Assembly: GCA_901472455.1 (NCBI GenBank)
Contig: LR590464.1
Coordinates: forward strand, 868,001-932,000
Origin: Leclercia adecarboxylata
GTDB taxonomy: Bacteria > Pseudomonadota > Gammaproteobacteria > Enterobacterales > Enterobacteriaceae
DNA length: 64,000 nucleotides
Reading direction: 5' to 3'
Every line of letters starts with the position of its first letter. The stretch's first letter is position 1. Made by a program: the position numbers and the translations under genes. The notes below the pieces were generated by a model. That model was not told where the DNA came from and ran no database searches. It saw only the letters and a program-made list of their open reading frames with translations. Of the stretch, positions 15,579 to 28,581 are shown one piece after another.

Positions 15579-16322
15579 ATGAGTATTGCAGACACACATA
15601 ACGCCGACAGGATCATTGTCCTCGATACCGAAACCACGGGTATGAACCAGATCGGTGCTCACTATGAAGGGCACAAGATCATCGAGATCGGTGCGGTAGA
15701 GGTGATCAACCGCCGTCTTACCGGCAATAACTTCCATGTCTACCTGAAGCCAGACCGGCTGGTGGACCCGGAAGCCTTTGGCGTTCACGGTATCGCAGAT
15801 GAATTCTTACTGGATAAGCCTACCTTTGCCGACGTCGCCGATGAATTCATCGACTATATCAAAGGTGGCGAGCTGGTCATTCATAACGCCTCGTTTGATA
15901 TCGGCTTTATGGATTATGAATTCAGCAAGCTCAACCGCGGTCTGCCGAAGACCGACACCTTCTGTAAAGTCACCGACAGCCTGGCAATGGCGAGAAGGAT
16001 GTTCCCCGGCAAACGTAATAGCCTCGATGCGTTGTGCTCGCGCTATGAAATAGATAACAGCAAGCGAACGCTGCACGGGGCATTGCTCGATGCCCAGATC
16101 CTGGCCGATGTCTATCTGATTATGACGGGTGGCCAGACAGCTTTGGCCTTTAATGCCGATAACGATTCACAACAGCAGACCGGGGAGAGCGAAATCCAGC
16201 GCCTTGTCCGTCAGTCCAGCGCATTACGCGTTATTCTCGCAAGCGATGAAGAGTTACTGGCGCATGAATCGCGTCTGGATCTGGTACAGAAGAAGGGCGG
16301 TAGCTGCCTCTGGCGCGGCTAA
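15579..16322 (+). CDS. dnaQ: DNA polymerase III epsilon subunit (proofreading 3'-5' exonuclease)
   Basis: A 247-residue DEDDh exonuclease that proofreads for Pol III core. Exo I is VLDTETTGMNQ (catalytic Asp and Glu), Exo II is HNASFDIGFMD and Exo III is HGALLDAQILADV. The C-terminal segment (about 190-247) ends DLVQKKGGSCLWRG and binds the alpha subunit. The gene is intact, divergent from rnhA, and followed by tRNA-Asp, all as in E. coli. Confidence 0.97.
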   Translation: MSIADTHNADRIIVLDTETTGMNQIGAHYEGHKIIEIGAVEVINRRLTGNNFHVYLKPDRLVDPEAFGVHGIADEFLLDKPTFADVADEFIDYIKGGELVIHNASFDIGFMDYEFSKLNRGLPKTDTFCKVTDSLAMARRMFPGKRNSLDALCSRYEIDNSKRTLHGALLDAQILADVYLIMTGGQTALAFNADNDSQQQTGESEIQRLVRQSSALRVILASDEELLAHESRLDLVQKKGGSCLWRG

Positions 16323-16452
16323 ATGCGGCGGAAGCGCTGTTAAAATAACCGTTTGGAGTGTTTTTGCAGCAAACGATTCAAAAGCAGAGAAAAAGCATTG
16401 ACGGGATCGGAGGCAAACCGTAATATCTGCCTCGTTCCCAAGGGAACACAGC

Positions 16453-16529
16453 GGAGCGGTAGTTCAGTCGGTTAGAATACCTGCCTGTCACGCAGGGGGT
16501 CGCGGGTTCGAGTCCCGTCCGTTCCGCCA
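16453..16529 (+). tRNA. aspV: tRNA-Asp (GUC), second copy
   Basis: A 77-base tRNA matching the one at 6923-6999 by eye, with anticodon GTC and an encoded CCA. Its place between dnaQ and yafV identifies it as aspV by synteny. Confidence 0.97.
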
Positions 16530-16537
16530 CTATTAAG

Positions 16538-16568
16538 AAGGCCTGAATCAGCAATGATTCAGGCCTTT
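16538..16568 (+). terminator. Terminator after aspV
   Basis: The stem AAGGCCTGAATCA / TGATTCAGGCCTT with a 4-base loop is followed by TTT directly downstream of the tRNA. Confidence 0.88.
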
Positions 16569-16630
16569 GTCATTTTATCACGTAGCTAATTTAGCCAGGC
16601 AGCAAAACGTTGGTGCCGCCCGGCTGATGT

Positions 16631-17405
16631 TTAATTAATGCTAAACGGATCCGCATCCTGCCAGGCAGGAAACTTCTCCCGATATTCTCTTAATGCCGTC
16701 AGCGACAGCTCTGCGTCATGCGCGTGGCATGATGGGGATCAGCGGTGGCGATGATCTCGCCCTGCGGATTAATCACTCGACTGTCGCCGCGATAGTGATG
16801 CCCGTTACCGTCGGTACCGACCCCGGTTGCAGCCCGCAACATAGGCCTGGTTCTCCGATGGCCCTCGCTGTCAGCAGTGCCTGCCAGTGCAGCGAGCGCG
16901 GGGCAGGCCAGTTAGCGACATACCAGCGCCAGGTCATAATCGTTACGGTTACGCGACCACACCGGGAAGCGCAGGTCGTAACAGACTAAGGGCCAGAATG
17001 CGCCAGCCGCGCCACTCAAACACCAGCCGCTCGTTACCCGCTTCATAATGCTGGTGCTCATCCGCCATGCGGAACAGGTGACGCTTATCATAGAAATGCA
17101 CCTTACCCTCAGGCTCCACCAGCAGAAAACGGTTAACCGGCCCGCGTTCGGTCTGCAAGGCGGCGCTTCCGGCGATTAGCGCCTGGGTTTGCTGCGCCCT
17201 GGCCTGCATCCAGGCGACCACATCCGCCTGTGGCAGAGACTGTTTTGCCGCTTCCATGGCAAACCCGGTGGTGAACATTTCCGGCAGGATAATAATATCG
17301 CGTCGCGGTGATCCCCTCCAGTTGACGATCAAAATGGCGCAGGTTGGCGGGGCCATCCATCCACACCAGCGGTTGTTGCAAAAGCGTAATCTTCAAACCA
17401 GGCAC
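16631..17405 (-). CDS. yafV: Omega-amidase/nitrilase family protein YafV (several frameshifts)
   Basis: A carbon-nitrogen hydrolase-superfamily amidase, in E. coli active on alpha-keto acid amides such as 2-oxoglutaramate. The GTG start at 17405 (after GGAG) gives VPGLKITLLQQPLVWMDGP. Recognisable pieces in different frames are ILPEMFTTGFAMEA (catalytic Glu), FYDKRHLFRMADEH (catalytic Lys), and a C-terminus reading REYREKFPAWQDADPF. The cysteine-containing PLVCYDLRFP region and the middle third are broken by indels at roughly 17315, 16995 and 16700-16950. E. coli has ivy between yafV and fadE; it is absent here. Confidence 0.85.
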
Positions 17406-17470
17406 AGTAAGACTCCTCGAAGAACCACATTTTGACACTGTAGCACGACAATCAGAGAAACGGGTGGCAA

Positions 17471-17500
17471 TAAAAAACCCCGCACCAGGCGGGGTTCTTT
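17471..17500 (-). terminator. Terminator of fadE
   Basis: On the minus strand the stem AACCCCGCC / GGTGCGGGGTT is followed by a T-run, just after the fadE stop. Confidence 0.85.
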
Positions 17501-17514
17501 AGCACTGAAACGGG

Positions 17515-19969
17515 TTAGGCGGCTTCAGGTTTACGCACACTCTCTGCAAACTTTACCGGCTGTGTCGCCAGCTCATCGGCGTCGAAATCATCGACGTTGA
17601 TACTGCGCAGACGGCTCTCTTCAGCTTTGATCAGCACGGCTGCTTCATCCTGGCTGATGATGCCGCCCGCCAGCGCCTGTTTCGGCCAGTTCATCCAGAC
17701 GGGTAAATGGCAGGTTTTTTGCCCAGCTGTTTGCAGATCTTCTGATGAATCGGATCGGCAGCCATCACATCCAGCCAGCGCCTCTTCCAGCAGGCCAACC
17801 GGGTTATGCTCGCTTGGCGTCAGATACTGGTCACGGCCGGATACGGGAGCGGGTCGCGCTCGGCACCTGCAGTATTTTCGCTACTTTGTGGTCCAGCTTA
17901 TCGGACGGCGCCAGATAGTGACGACCGGTCGGGAAGATGACCACGCGCAGCGCGCCAGCCACAAAGCGGTTCGGGAAGTTCACCAGCAGATCGTCGATGG
18001 CCTGTTCCGCCTGATACAGCGCATCCTGCACGCCCCAGTGAACCAATGGCAGATCCGCTTCGTGACGACCTTCATCGTCGTAGCGTTTCAGTACCGCCGA
18101 GGCGAGGAAGATCTGGCTCAGCACATCACCCAGACGCGCAGAAATACGTTCCCCGGCGTTTCAGGCTGCCACCCAGTACCGCCATCGATACGTCGGAGAG
18201 CAGCGCAAGGTTGGCACTCAGACGGTTCAGATGCTGATAGTAACGACGGGTTGCATCGCCGGTTGGCGTGGCGCTGGTCAGGCCGCGGGTCAGTCCCAGC
18301 CAGAAGCTGCGTACTTTATTGCTGCCGACGTGGCCGATGTGTTTAAACAGCAGTTTATCGAAGGCATCCACGTCGTTGTTCTGTGCGGCTGCCATCTCTT
18401 CCAGTACGTATGGATGGCAGCGGATTGCGCCCCTGACCGAAGATCATCATGCTGCGGGTCAGAATGTTTGGCCCCTTCTACGGTGATGGCAATAGGTGCG
18501 CCCTGATAGCCACGCGCCAGGAAGTTGCCTTCGCCCCAGCATAATGCCTTTCCCGCCAGCAATATCCATTGCATCGATGATCGACTGCTGCGCACGGTGA
18601 GTACAGTGGTACTTCACGATAGCTGACAGCACGGCCGGTTTTTCACCCCAGCATAATCCCGTAGGTAATTAATGAAGCCGCCGCATCCATCACGTAGGCA
18701 TTACCCGCGATACGTGCCAGCGGTTCTTCAATCCCTTCCATCTTACCAATAGAGACTTTGAACTGACGGCGGATGTGAGCGTAAGCGCCAATCCCCATCG
18801 CCACGGATTTCAGCCCACCGGTTGAGTTCGACGGCAGCGTAATGCCGCGGCCAACGGACAGACATTCCACCAGCATACGCCAGCCCTGACCGGCCATTTT
18901 TGGGCCGCCGATGATGTAATCAATCGGGACAAAGATATCCTGACCGCGGGTCGGACCGTTCTGGAACGGCACGTTCAGCGGGAAGTGACGACGACCAATT
19001 TCCACACCCGGGGTAGAGGTTGGGATCAGCGCACAGGTAATGCCCAGATCCTCTTCACCGCCTAACAGCTTGTTCGGGTCGGAGAGTTAAAGGCCAGGCC
19101 CAGCACGGTGGCGATGGGGGGCCAGCGTAATGTAGCGTTTGTTCCAGGTCAGGCGCATACCCAGCACCTGCTCACCCTGCCACTCGCCCATACAGACCAC
19201 GCCGGTGTCCGGGATAGCGCCTGCATCAGAACCCGCTTCCGGGCTGGTCAGTGCGAAGCAAGGGATTTCCAGACCGCGTGCCAGACGCGGCAGATAGTGA
19301 TCTTTCTGCTCTTCAGTACCGTAATGTTGCAGCAGTTCACCCGGGCCTAATGAGTTAGGCACGCCGACGGTGATCGCCAGGATCCCGGAAACGCCGGACA
19401 GTTTTTGCAGAACACGTGCCTGAGCGTAAGCAGAGAACTCCAGCCCGCCGTACTCTTTCTTAATGATCATCGCGAAGAAGCGATGCTCTTTTAAAAATGC
19501 CCACAATTCAGGCGGCAGATCGGCCATTTCATGCGTGATCTGGAAGTCATTCGCCATCCGGCAGGCTTCTTCAAACCGGGCCATCAATAAATGCCTGCTC
19601 TTCCGCAGTAAGGCGCGGCTGCGGATAGTTATGCAGCTTTTTCCAGTCTGGCTTGCCCTGGAACAGGTCGCCTTCCCACCAGGTGGTGCCAGCGTCGATG
19701 GCCTCTTTTTCGGTCCGCGACATCGGCGGCATCACCTTACGGAAGCCGCGGAATACCGGAGCGGAAATCATCGACTTACGCATGGAGGCGACGTTGAATG
19801 GCACCAGGATGATCGCCAGCGGAACCAGCACCCAAGGGTTCCAGATGCCGGCCAAGCCGAGCGCAGCGGTCCAGGCCAGTAAGATAACGCTGCTCAAAAC
19901 TAAGCTAACCCGGTGGTAGAACAACACCCCGAGCAGAACAACGGATAAGAGAATACTTAAAATCATCAT
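17515..19969 (-). CDS. fadE: Acyl-CoA dehydrogenase FadE (many frameshifts)
   Basis: FadE catalyses the first, FAD-dependent step of fatty acid beta-oxidation and is membrane-associated. The N-terminus [19 protein letters not shown] has two hydrophobic segments within the first 60 residues. Next come the acyl-CoA dehydrogenase segments [42 protein letters not shown] and [21 protein letters not shown]. The C-terminus ends RVRKPEAA. Read through, the length matches the family (about 814 residues), but the frame breaks at least eight times (for example near 19580, 19110, 19085, 18640, 18480, 18160, 17840, 17700). Gene density of errors is the highest in the window. A FadR operator lies upstream. 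Confidence 0.92.
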
Positions 19970-19995
19970 AACGAAAAGCTCCCTGTCTTGTAGGA

Positions 19996-20004
19996 GGTCT
20001 GACC
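19996..20004 (-). promoter_or_regulatory. FadR operator upstream of fadE
   Basis: The core GGTCTGACC in the context AGGTCTGACCACTT fits the FadR consensus TGGTCNGACCA and lies about 27 bases upstream of the fadE start. FadR repression of fadE, relieved by long-chain acyl-CoA, is established in E. coli. The rest of 19970-20208 contains no gene. Confidence 0.75.
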
Positions 20005-20208
20005 ACTTGTGATGATATGGTTGTAGTGGATGTTATTTCTTTTAGCAATGCATTCACAAAATAATTACAACCTGGTTCACATTGTTCAGGTTTTACGCGC
20101 CACAAAAAAGCAAAACGCCCGATGATTGATGCGGCTTTAGCTTCTCGCTTTTACTGCTATCCGGTAAAACTTGCTCTGTTATTTCATCAATACTGAAGGA
20201 TTATCCTC

Positions 20209-20787
20209 ATGTACCAGGATCTTATTCGTAACGAACTGAACGAAGCGGCGGAAACCGCTGGCTAACTTTCTGAAAGATGAAGCCAATATTCACGCTATTC
20301 AGCGCGCGGCGGTCCTGCTTGCCGACAGCTTCAAAGAGGCGGTAAAGTGCTCTCCTGCGGCAATGGCGGTTCACATTGTGATGCCATGCACTTTGCCGAA
20401 GAGCTGACCGGTCGTTATCGTGAAAACCGTCCGGGCTATCCGGCGATTGCCATCTCTGACGTCAGCCACATCTCCTGCGTCGGCAATGACTTCGGTTACG
20501 ATCACATCTTCTCCCGCTATGTCGAAGCGGTAGGGCGTGAAGGGGATGTCCTGCTGGGGATCTCTACTTCCGGCAATTCCGGCAACGTGATCAAAGCCAT
20601 TGAAGCGGCCCGCGAGAAGGGGATGAAAGTCATTACCCTGACCGGCAAAGACGGCGGCAAAATGGCGGGTACGGCGGATATCGAAATTCGCGTGCCACAC
20701 TTCGGTTATGCTGATCGTATTCAGGAAATTCACATCAAAGTGATCCACATTCTGATTCAGTTAATCGAAAAAGAGATGGCCAAGTAA
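20209..20787 (+). CDS. gmhA: Sedoheptulose-7-phosphate isomerase (two frameshifts)
   Basis: GmhA converts sedoheptulose 7-phosphate to D-glycero-D-manno-heptose 7-phosphate, the first step towards ADP-heptose for LPS core. The start ATG at 20209 gives [16 protein letters not shown]. The SIS domain shows [21 protein letters not shown] and [15 protein letters not shown] for phosphosugar binding. The frame breaks near 20257 (extra base before LANFLKDE) and near 20338 (one G missing in KEGGKVLS). Otherwise it is the normal 192 residues. It lies between fadE and yafJ as in E. coli. Confidence 0.94.
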
Positions 20788-20832
20788 GACTTCGCTGGGG
20801 GCGTATCGCCCCCGCTGTTGTGGAGGTGATGT

Positions 20833-21600
20833 ATGTGCGAACTGCTCGGGATGAGCGCCAATGTGCCGACCGATATCTGCTTCAGTTTTACCGGGCTGGT
20901 GCAGCGCGGTGGAGGAACCGGGCCGCATAAAGACGGCTGGGGTATCACCTTCTACGAAGGAAAAGGCTGTCGCACGTTCAAGGATCCACAACCCAGCTTC
21001 AACTCTCCGATTGCCAAACTGGTGCAAGATTATCCGATTAAATCCTGCTCGGTGGTGGCCCATATTCGCCAGGCCAACCGCGGTGAAGTCGCGCTGGAAA
21101 ACACCCATCCGTTTACCCGCGAGCTGTGGGGACGCAACTGGACTTACGCCCACAACGGCCAACTGAGCGGCTATAAATCGCTGGAGACCGGCAACTTCCG
21201 CCCGGTGGGGGAAACCGACAGTGAAAAGGCCTTCTGCTGGTTGCTGCATAAATTGACTGAGCGCTACCCACGTACCCCCAGCAATATGACCGCCGTGTTT
21301 AAATACATTGCGTCACTGGCGTCTGAGTTACGTGAGAAAGGCGTGTTTAATATGCTGTTGTCTGACGGGCGCTACGTGATGGCGTTCTGCTCTACGAATC
21401 TTTTCTGGATCACCCGCCGCGCACCTTTTGGCGTGGCAAAGCTTCTGGATCAGGATGTGGAAATTGATTTTCAGACAGAGACCACACCGAACGATGTGGT
21501 CACTGTGATTGCAACGCAGCCGCTGACCGGCAACGAAACCTGGCAAAAGATTATGCCAGGCGAGTGGATCTTATTTTGTCTCGGGGAGCGCGTAGTTTGA
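20833..21600 (+). CDS. yafJ: Class II glutamine amidotransferase YafJ
   Basis: A 255-residue protein of the Ntn-type class II glutamine amidotransferase family. Cys2 ([12 protein letters not shown]) would be the N-terminal nucleophile after Met removal. [33 protein letters not shown] and TYAHNGQL are further family segments. RBS GGAGGTGATGT precedes the ATG. No synthase domain is attached, so the acceptor is unknown. The last 30 bases overlap the convergent 3' end of yafK. Confidence 0.92.
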   Translation: MCELLGMSANVPTDICFSFTGLVQRGGGTGPHKDGWGITFYEGKGCRTFKDPQPSFNSPIAKLVQDYPIKSCSVVAHIRQANRGEVALENTHPFTRELWGRNWTYAHNGQLSGYKSLETGNFRPVGETDSEKAFCWLLHKLTERYPRTPSNMTAVFKYIASLASELREKGVFNMLLSDGRYVMAFCSTNLFWITRRAPFGVAKLLDQDVEIDFQTETTPNDVVTVIATQPLTGNETWQKIMPGEWILFCLGERVV

Positions 21601-22311
21601 CGCCAGCTGTGGATGGACAACTTCGTGGCTCAGCGGCTTGCTGACCACATAACGTCCATCCACCACCGAAACGGTTGGCGGCTTACGCGTCTGCTGGAAG
21701 TAGTCATAACCCGGTTTCAGCTGTTTCCAGAAATCCGCATAGTAAGAGCGTTGATGACGCTGCATGTTAGCGTCGGTCATACGGAACGGATAGATGCTCA
21801 CCTGGACGGCCGACTGGCCAAACACCAGCGCACCGGTCACAAACTGGAAGATCTCATCGATTCCGCTGTCGGTCATGGCGTAGCAGCCAACAGAGACACA
21901 GGCACCGTGGATCATCAGGTATTTACCGTCATAGCCATGCGCACGGTCAAAGGCATTCGGGAAACCGATGTTGATGGCTTTATAGAAGCGGCTGTCTGGT
22001 TTTAGCTGGCTACGCTGAACGCTGTAGAACCCCTCCGGGCTTTTAAAATCGCCCTGACGCTGTTTCGGGCCGAGGCCGCCGGAGTAGTTACAGATTTTAT
22101 AGCTGTCGAGCAGCTGATACGTCTCACCCATCTTCACGTACAGGTCTAACGTGCGCTCTTCTTTAAAGATCTGGATATAGACCGGAGAGCCCATCAACTG
22201 CTGCTTGTATTCTTTGCTAACTGGTGTCGTTGAACTGTTGCTGCTGAGCAGCCCGGCAAACGAAACGCAGGGAATAAGAAGCATCGCAATGAACAATGCG
22301 ATTTTACGCAT
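21571..22311 (-). CDS. dpaA: L,D-transpeptidase-family amidase YafK/DpaA
   Basis: A 246-residue periplasmic YkuD-fold protein. The signal peptide is [20 protein letters not shown]. The catalytic motif is [19 protein letters not shown]. In E. coli YafK (LdtF, renamed DpaA) releases Braun lipoprotein from peptidoglycan instead of forming cross-links, so the same role is likely here. I use the ATG at 22311, since the longer in-frame extension to 22386 lacks a signal peptide. It overlaps the yafJ stop by 30 bases. Confidence 0.92.
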   Translation of the reverse strand: MRKIALFIAMLLIPCVSFAGLLSSNSSTTPVSKEYKQQLMGSPVYIQIFKEERTLDLYVKMGETYQLLDSYKICNYSGGLGPKQRQGDFKSPEGFYSVQRSQLKPDSRFYKAINIGFPNAFDRAHGYDGKYLMIHGACVSVGCYAMTDSGIDEIFQFVTGALVFGQSAVQVSIYPFRMTDANMQRHQRSYYADFWKQLKPGYDYFQQTRKPPTVSVVDGRYVVSKPLSHEVVHPQLASNYALPETK

Positions 22312-22736
22312 ACTACAGGTTCCTTGATAAAACATAACCAACTTGCCAGGACGGCAAAAGAGACCCGAAATCAGATTTATCTGCATTAGGCGTGCTCACA
22401 TTAGCACCACTGCATTTTTTCGCAAGCGTCAGCACGTCGGTTTACAAAATAGTTTTCCCTTATAACCTGGATTAACCGCGCTGGCATTGAGAACTTTGCG
22501 TAATCGGTCGCATTTTAGCACCTGCCGCTGCGTTATCCCTGCCGCCTGATAGGGGAAAATGGTACACTGCGGCCGTCTTATGACTGAAGGGTAAGAAAGG
22601 ACGCTTTTTCAGGATCATCCACGGTTCTGCTGCTCATACAGGCGAGTTCTCGCCCCCTTTCTCTATCCTGTGCAACGACTTCTGACTCGTCCGGCATCCT
22701 GGCCGGAACGGTTACTCATGGATATCAACTAACACT
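22312..22736 (+). promoter_or_regulatory. Intergenic region upstream of the nqr operon
   Basis: This 425-base gap holds the yafK promoter on its left and the nqr leader on its right. I see no convincing gene in it. A -10-like TACACT near 22562 could serve nqr but has no good -35 partner. The last 150 bases are a long, fairly GC-rich untranslated leader. Confidence 0.45.
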
Positions 22737-24081
<1,345 letters not shown>

Positions 24082-24084
24082 CTG

Positions 24085-25325
24085 ATGGGCCCTGAAACAT
24101 CTCATTGAAAAGCTGGAGCCGCATTTCACCCACGGCGGCAAGCTGGAAAAGTATTACCCGCTATTTTGAAGCGACCGCGACGCTGCTCTATACGCCAGGC
24201 CAGGTCACTAAAGGGGCCGCGCACGTGCGCGACGCCCATCGACCTCAAGCGCATGATGATCCTCGTCTGGTTCGCAGTGTTCCCGGCGATGTTCTGGGGT
24301 ATGTATAACGTTGGTCTGCAAACGATCCCCGCGCTGACGCATCTTTATGATGCCCAGCAGCTGTCGCAGGTTATCGCAGGCGACTGGCACTACCGGGTGG
24401 CGCAGATGCTCGGCGTCAGCTTTACCCCGGATGCTGGTTGGATCAGCATGATGACACTGGGAGCGGTCTATTTCCTGCCTATCTACCTGACGGTATTTTT
24501 GGTCGGCGGCTTCTGGGAAGTGCTGTTCGCGATTATCCGCAAGCATGAGATCAACGAAGGCTTCTTTGTTACCTCCATTCTGTTTGCCCTGATTGTTCCT
24601 CCGACCTTGCCTCTGTGGCTGGCGGCGATGGGTATCAGCTTTGGCGTGGTGATGGCGAAGGAGATCTTCGGTGGCACCGGACGCAACTTCCTTAACCCGG
24701 CTCTGGCCGGACGGGCGTTCCTGTTCTTTGCCTACCCGGCGCAGATCTCTGGCGATCTGGTCTGGACGGCAGCGGACGGTTTCTCTGGTGCGACGCCACT
24801 GTCGCAGTGGGCCGCCCATGGCGGCGAGTCGTTGATCAACAACGCGACCGGCCAGCCAGTGAGTTGGTTCGATGCCTTTATCGGCACCATTCCTGGCTCG
24901 ATCGGGGAAGTTTCCACGCTGATGATCCTGATTGGCGGGGCCATCATTCTGTTTGGCGCGTCGCCTCCTGGCGCATTGTGGCGGGTGTAATGCTCGGCAT
25001 GATCCTCACTGCCACGCTGTTTAACCTGATCGGCTCAGCCACCAACCCGATGTTCGCCATGCCGTGGTACTGGCATCTGGTACTGGGCGGTTTCGCCTTC
25101 GGCATGATGTTTATGGCGACCGACCCGGTTTCGGCCTCGTTCACTAATAAAGGGAAATGGTGGTACGGCGCGCTTATCGGGGTTATGTGTGTCCTGATTC
25201 GTGTCGTCAACCCGGCCTACCCGGAAGGAATGATGCTGGCAATCCTGTTCGCCAACCTGTTTGCGCCGCTGTTCGATTACCTGGTGGTGCGTGCCAACAT
25301 CAAACGGAGGAAGGCGCGTGGCTGA
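24085..25325 (+). CDS. nqrB: Na+-NQR subunit B (frameshifted)
   Basis: NqrB is a membrane subunit carrying covalent FMN and riboflavin and is part of the Na+ path. It starts [14 protein letters not shown] at 24085, three bases after nqrA. Several membrane segments are visible, with the FMN attachment motif [12 protein letters not shown] (Thr of SGAT) in the middle, and [15 protein letters not shown]. The frame breaks near 24170 (extra T before EATATLLY), near 24238 (before DLKRMM) and near 24960 (before VASWRIVAG). The end, NIKRRKARG, overlaps the nqrC start. Confidence 0.93.
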
Positions 25326-26112
25326 GATGAAAAATAATGACAGCATCGGCAAGACGCTGATGGTGATCATCGTACTGTGTCTGGTCTGTTCCATCGTGGT
25401 GGCAGGCTCTGCGGTAGGGCTTAAGCCTCGCCAGCAGGAGCAACGCGCCCTCGACAAGCAGCGTAACATTCTGGCGGTAGCGGGCCTGATGCAGGGCGAA
25501 ATGAGCGCCGAGGATGTGGCGCAGCTCTTCGCTGAACGCATCACACCGCGTCTGGTCGATCTCAATACCGGCGAGCTGCTGGAGAGCGATCCGGCCAGCT
25601 ATAACCAGGCGCAGGCGCTGAAAGATCCGCAGCGCAGCACTGAACTGGAAGCCAGCCAGGATCCCGCTGGCATCAAACGTCGCAGCAACACAGCAGAGAT
25701 CTACCTGGTGCGCGATGAGCAAAAGCGCGTTCAGGAGCTGGTTCTGCCGGTATATGGCAACGGGCTATGGTCGATGATGTACGCCTTCGTCGCTCTCAAC
25801 ACCGATGGCCGCACGATTAAAGGCATCACTTATTACGATCAGGGGGAAACCCCGGGGCTGGGCGGCGAAGTGGAAAATCCGGCCTGGCGAGCGCAGTTTG
25901 TGGGCAAAAAAGTGCTGGATGATAACGGCCAACCGGCTTTGAAAGTGATAAAAGGAGGCGCGCGTTCGGGTGATGAGTACGCCGTTGATGGCCTTTCCGG
26001 CGCCACGCTGACCTCAAATGGCGTTCAGCACAGCTTTGATTTCTGGATGGGTGAGCTGGGTTTTGGACCCTTTCTTAAAAAGGTACGTGAAGGAGAGCTG
26101 AACAATGGCTGA
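25318..26112 (+). CDS. nqrC: Na+-NQR subunit C
   Basis: NqrC has one N-terminal membrane helix ([22 protein letters not shown]) and a periplasmic domain with a second covalent FMN. The FMN-binding motif [13 protein letters not shown] is near residue 225. I use GTG at 25318 ([13 protein letters not shown]) behind GGAGGA, overlapping the nqrB stop by 8 bases as expected in a coupled operon; ATG at 25327 is the alternative. Length about 264 residues, intact. Confidence 0.93.
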   Translation: MAEMKNNDSIGKTLMVIIVLCLVCSIVVAGSAVGLKPRQQEQRALDKQRNILAVAGLMQGEMSAEDVAQLFAERITPRLVDLNTGELLESDPASYNQAQALKDPQRSTELEASQDPAGIKRRSNTAEIYLVRDEQKRVQELVLPVYGNGLWSMMYAFVALNTDGRTIKGITYYDQGETPGLGGEVENPAWRAQFVGKKVLDDNGQPALKVIKGGARSGDEYAVDGLSGATLTSNGVQHSFDFWMGELGFGPFLKKVREGELNNG

Positions 26113-26742
26113 TGCGGGCGAACTGAAAGAAGTTAAACGGGTTCTTATCGGCCGCTCATCGCCAATAACCCGATCACCCTGCAGGTGCTGGGCGTCTGTT
26201 CGGCGCTGGCGGTGACCACCAAACTGGAAACCGCCGTGGTGATGACCCTGGCGGTAACCCTGGTGACGGCGTTTTCCAGCATGTTCATCTCGATGATCCG
26301 CCACCACATCCCCAACAGCGTGCGCATCATCGTGCAGATGGCGATTATCGCCTCGCTGGTGATCGTGGTGGATCAGTTGCTGCGGGCGTTTGCCTACGAA
26401 ACTTCAAAGCAGCTGTCGGTGTTTGTCGGCCTGATTATCACCAACTGCATCGTAATGGGACGCGCAGAAGCCTATGCCATGAAGATGCCGCCGCTGGCGA
26501 GCTTTATGGATGGGATCGGCAACGGTCTCGGCTATGGCGTGATCCTGCTGACGGTCGGTTTCCTGCGTGAGCTGATCGGTAGCGGCAAGCTGTTTGGCAT
26601 CACCGTACTGGATACCGTGCAAAACGGCGGCTGGTATCTGCCTAACGGTCTGTTCCTGCTGGCCCCCAGCGCGTTCTTCATTATCGGTTTGCTGATCTGG
26701 GCGGTGAGAACCTGGCGCCCTGAGCAGCAGGAAAAGGAGTAA
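26105..26742 (+). CDS. nqrD: Na+-NQR subunit D (one frameshift)
   Basis: A membrane subunit of about 212 residues, one half of the inverted NqrD/NqrE pair that holds a 2Fe-2S cluster within the membrane. It starts [14 protein letters not shown] at 26105, overlapping the nqrC stop (AATGGCTGA). The frame slips near 26150 (between VL and [23 protein letters not shown]) by one base. Conserved features are [17 protein letters not shown] and the [18 protein letters not shown] end. Confidence 0.93.
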
Positions 26743-26748
26743 CCGACA

Positions 26749-27345
26749 ATGGCTCATTACCTGAGTTTGTTTGTGCGGGCGGTGTTTGTTGAAAACATGG
26801 CGCTCGCGTTTTTCCTCGGCATGTGTACGTTCCTTGCCGTGTCTAAAAAGGTATCGACCGCCTTCGGGCTGGGCGTTGCCGTCACGGTGGTGTTAGGGCT
26901 GTCGGTTCCGATTAACAACCTGGTCTTTAACCTGGTGCTGCGCGACGGTGCGCTGGTGGAGGGGGTTGATTTGAGCTTCCTCAACTTCATCACCTTCATT
27001 GGCGTCATTGCGGCGCTGGTGCAGATCCTGGAGATGATCCTTGATAAATACTTCCCGTCACTCTACACGGCGCTGGGGATCTTCCTGCCGTTGATCGCCG
27101 TGAACTGCGCCATCTTCGGCGGCGTGTCGTTTATGGTACAGCGTGATTACAACTTTACCGAGTCGGTGGTGTACGGCTTCGGCTCTGGTATCGGCTGGAT
27201 GCTTGCCATCGTGACGATGGCGGGTCTGCGCGAAAAAATGAAGTATGCCAACGTGCCGGCCGGGTTGCGCGGCTTAGGGATCACCTTTATCACCACCGGG
27301 CTGATGGCGCTGGGCTTTATGTCCTTCTCCGGTGTGCAGCTGTAA
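26749..27345 (+). CDS. nqrE: Na+-NQR subunit E
   Basis: A 198-residue membrane protein with six hydrophobic segments, the partner of NqrD. It begins [32 protein letters not shown] and contains the conserved [21 protein letters not shown], whose Cys is in the half-channel position that ligands the intramembrane iron. The start is 6 bases after nqrD, preceded by AAGGAG. The gene is intact. Confidence 0.95.
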   Translation: MAHYLSLFVRAVFVENMALAFFLGMCTFLAVSKKVSTAFGLGVAVTVVLGLSVPINNLVFNLVLRDGALVEGVDLSFLNFITFIGVIAALVQILEMILDKYFPSLYTALGIFLPLIAVNCAIFGGVSFMVQRDYNFTESVVYGFGSGIGWMLAIVTMAGLREKMKYANVPAGLRGLGITFITTGLMALGFMSFSGVQL

Positions 27346-27356
27346 GGGCAAAATAG

Positions 27357-28581
27357 ATGGAAATTATACTTGGCGTAGTGATGTTCACGTTGATCGTGCT
27401 GGTGCTCTCAGGGCTAATTCTGGTGGCGCGGTCAAAGCTGGTGAACTCCGGCGATGTGATCATCGAGATTAACGATGAGGCGGATAAGCAGATCCGCACC
27501 CCTGCAGGTGACAAGCTGCTGAACACGCTTTCCGGCAATGGCATTTTTATCTCTTCTGCCTGCGGCGGCGGCGGTTCCTGCGGGCAATGCCGGGTCACGG
27601 TCAAAGAGGGCGGCGGGGATATTCTACCGACCGAGCTGTCACACATTAGCAAGCGTGAGGCGAAAGAGGGCTGTCGTCTGGCCTGTCAGGTGGCGGTGCG
27701 CCAGGACATGAAGATTGAACTGCCGGAGGAGATCTTCGGCGTGAAAAAGTGGCAGTGGTGAAGTTATCTCCAACGATAACAAAGCCACCTTCATTAAAGA
27801 GCTGAAGCTGCGCGTTCCCGATGGCGAAGATGTGCCGTTCCGTGCGGGCGGCTACATTCAGATTGAATGCCCGGCGCATACTGTCGCGTACAAAGACTTT
27901 GACGTTCCTGACGAGTACCGCGGTGACTGGGATAAATTCAACCTGTTCCGCTTTGTCTCTGAGGTCAAAGAGCCGACGCTGCGCGCCTACTCCATGGCCA
28001 ACTACCCGGAAGAGAAGGGCATCATCATGCTCAACGTGCGTATCGCCACGCCGCCGCCGGGCGTACCGGATGCGCCGCCGGGGATCATGTCGTCTTATAT
28101 CTGGTCGCTGAAAGCGGGTGATAAGGTCACCATCTCCGGTCCGTTTGGTGAGTTCTTTGCCAAAGAGACCGACGCCGAAATGGTCTTTATCGGCGGGGGC
28201 GCCGGGATGGCGCCGATGCGCTCGCACATTTTTGATCAGCTTAAGCGCCTGGGCAGTCAGCGTAAGATCAGCTTCTGGTATGGCGCCCGTTCGCTGCGTG
28301 AAATGTTCTATCAGGAGGAGTTCGAACAGCTGGCGCGCGACAACCCGAACTTCAGCTTCCACATTGCGCTCTCCGATCCGCTGCCGGAAGACAACTGGAC
28401 CGGTTATACCGGGTTCATTCATAACGTGCTGTATGAAAACTATCTCAAACAGCATGCCGCCCCGGAAGACTGCGAGTTCTACATGTGCGGGCCGCCGATG
28501 ATGAACGCCGCCGTCATCAAAATGTTGCAGGATCTCGGTGTAGAGGATGAGAACATCATGCTGGATGATTTTGGAGGCTAA
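27357..28581 (+). CDS. nqrF: Na+-NQR subunit F, NADH-oxidising (one frameshift)
   Basis: NqrF takes electrons from NADH. It has an N-terminal membrane helix (residues 3-25), a plant-type 2Fe-2S domain ([15 protein letters not shown] and a fourth Cys in CRLACQ), then ferredoxin-reductase FAD and NADH domains ([11 protein letters not shown] for [23 protein letters not shown] and the LDDFGG end). The frame breaks near 27757 (one base missing between KKWQ and [12 protein letters not shown]). Length is about 408 residues, as in the family. It overlaps nqrM by one base. Confidence 0.95.

Noticed and set aside
17515..19969. fadE as a pseudogene
   Set aside because: The indels are of the same kind and frequency as in essential genes elsewhere in the window, while all codons remain conserved.
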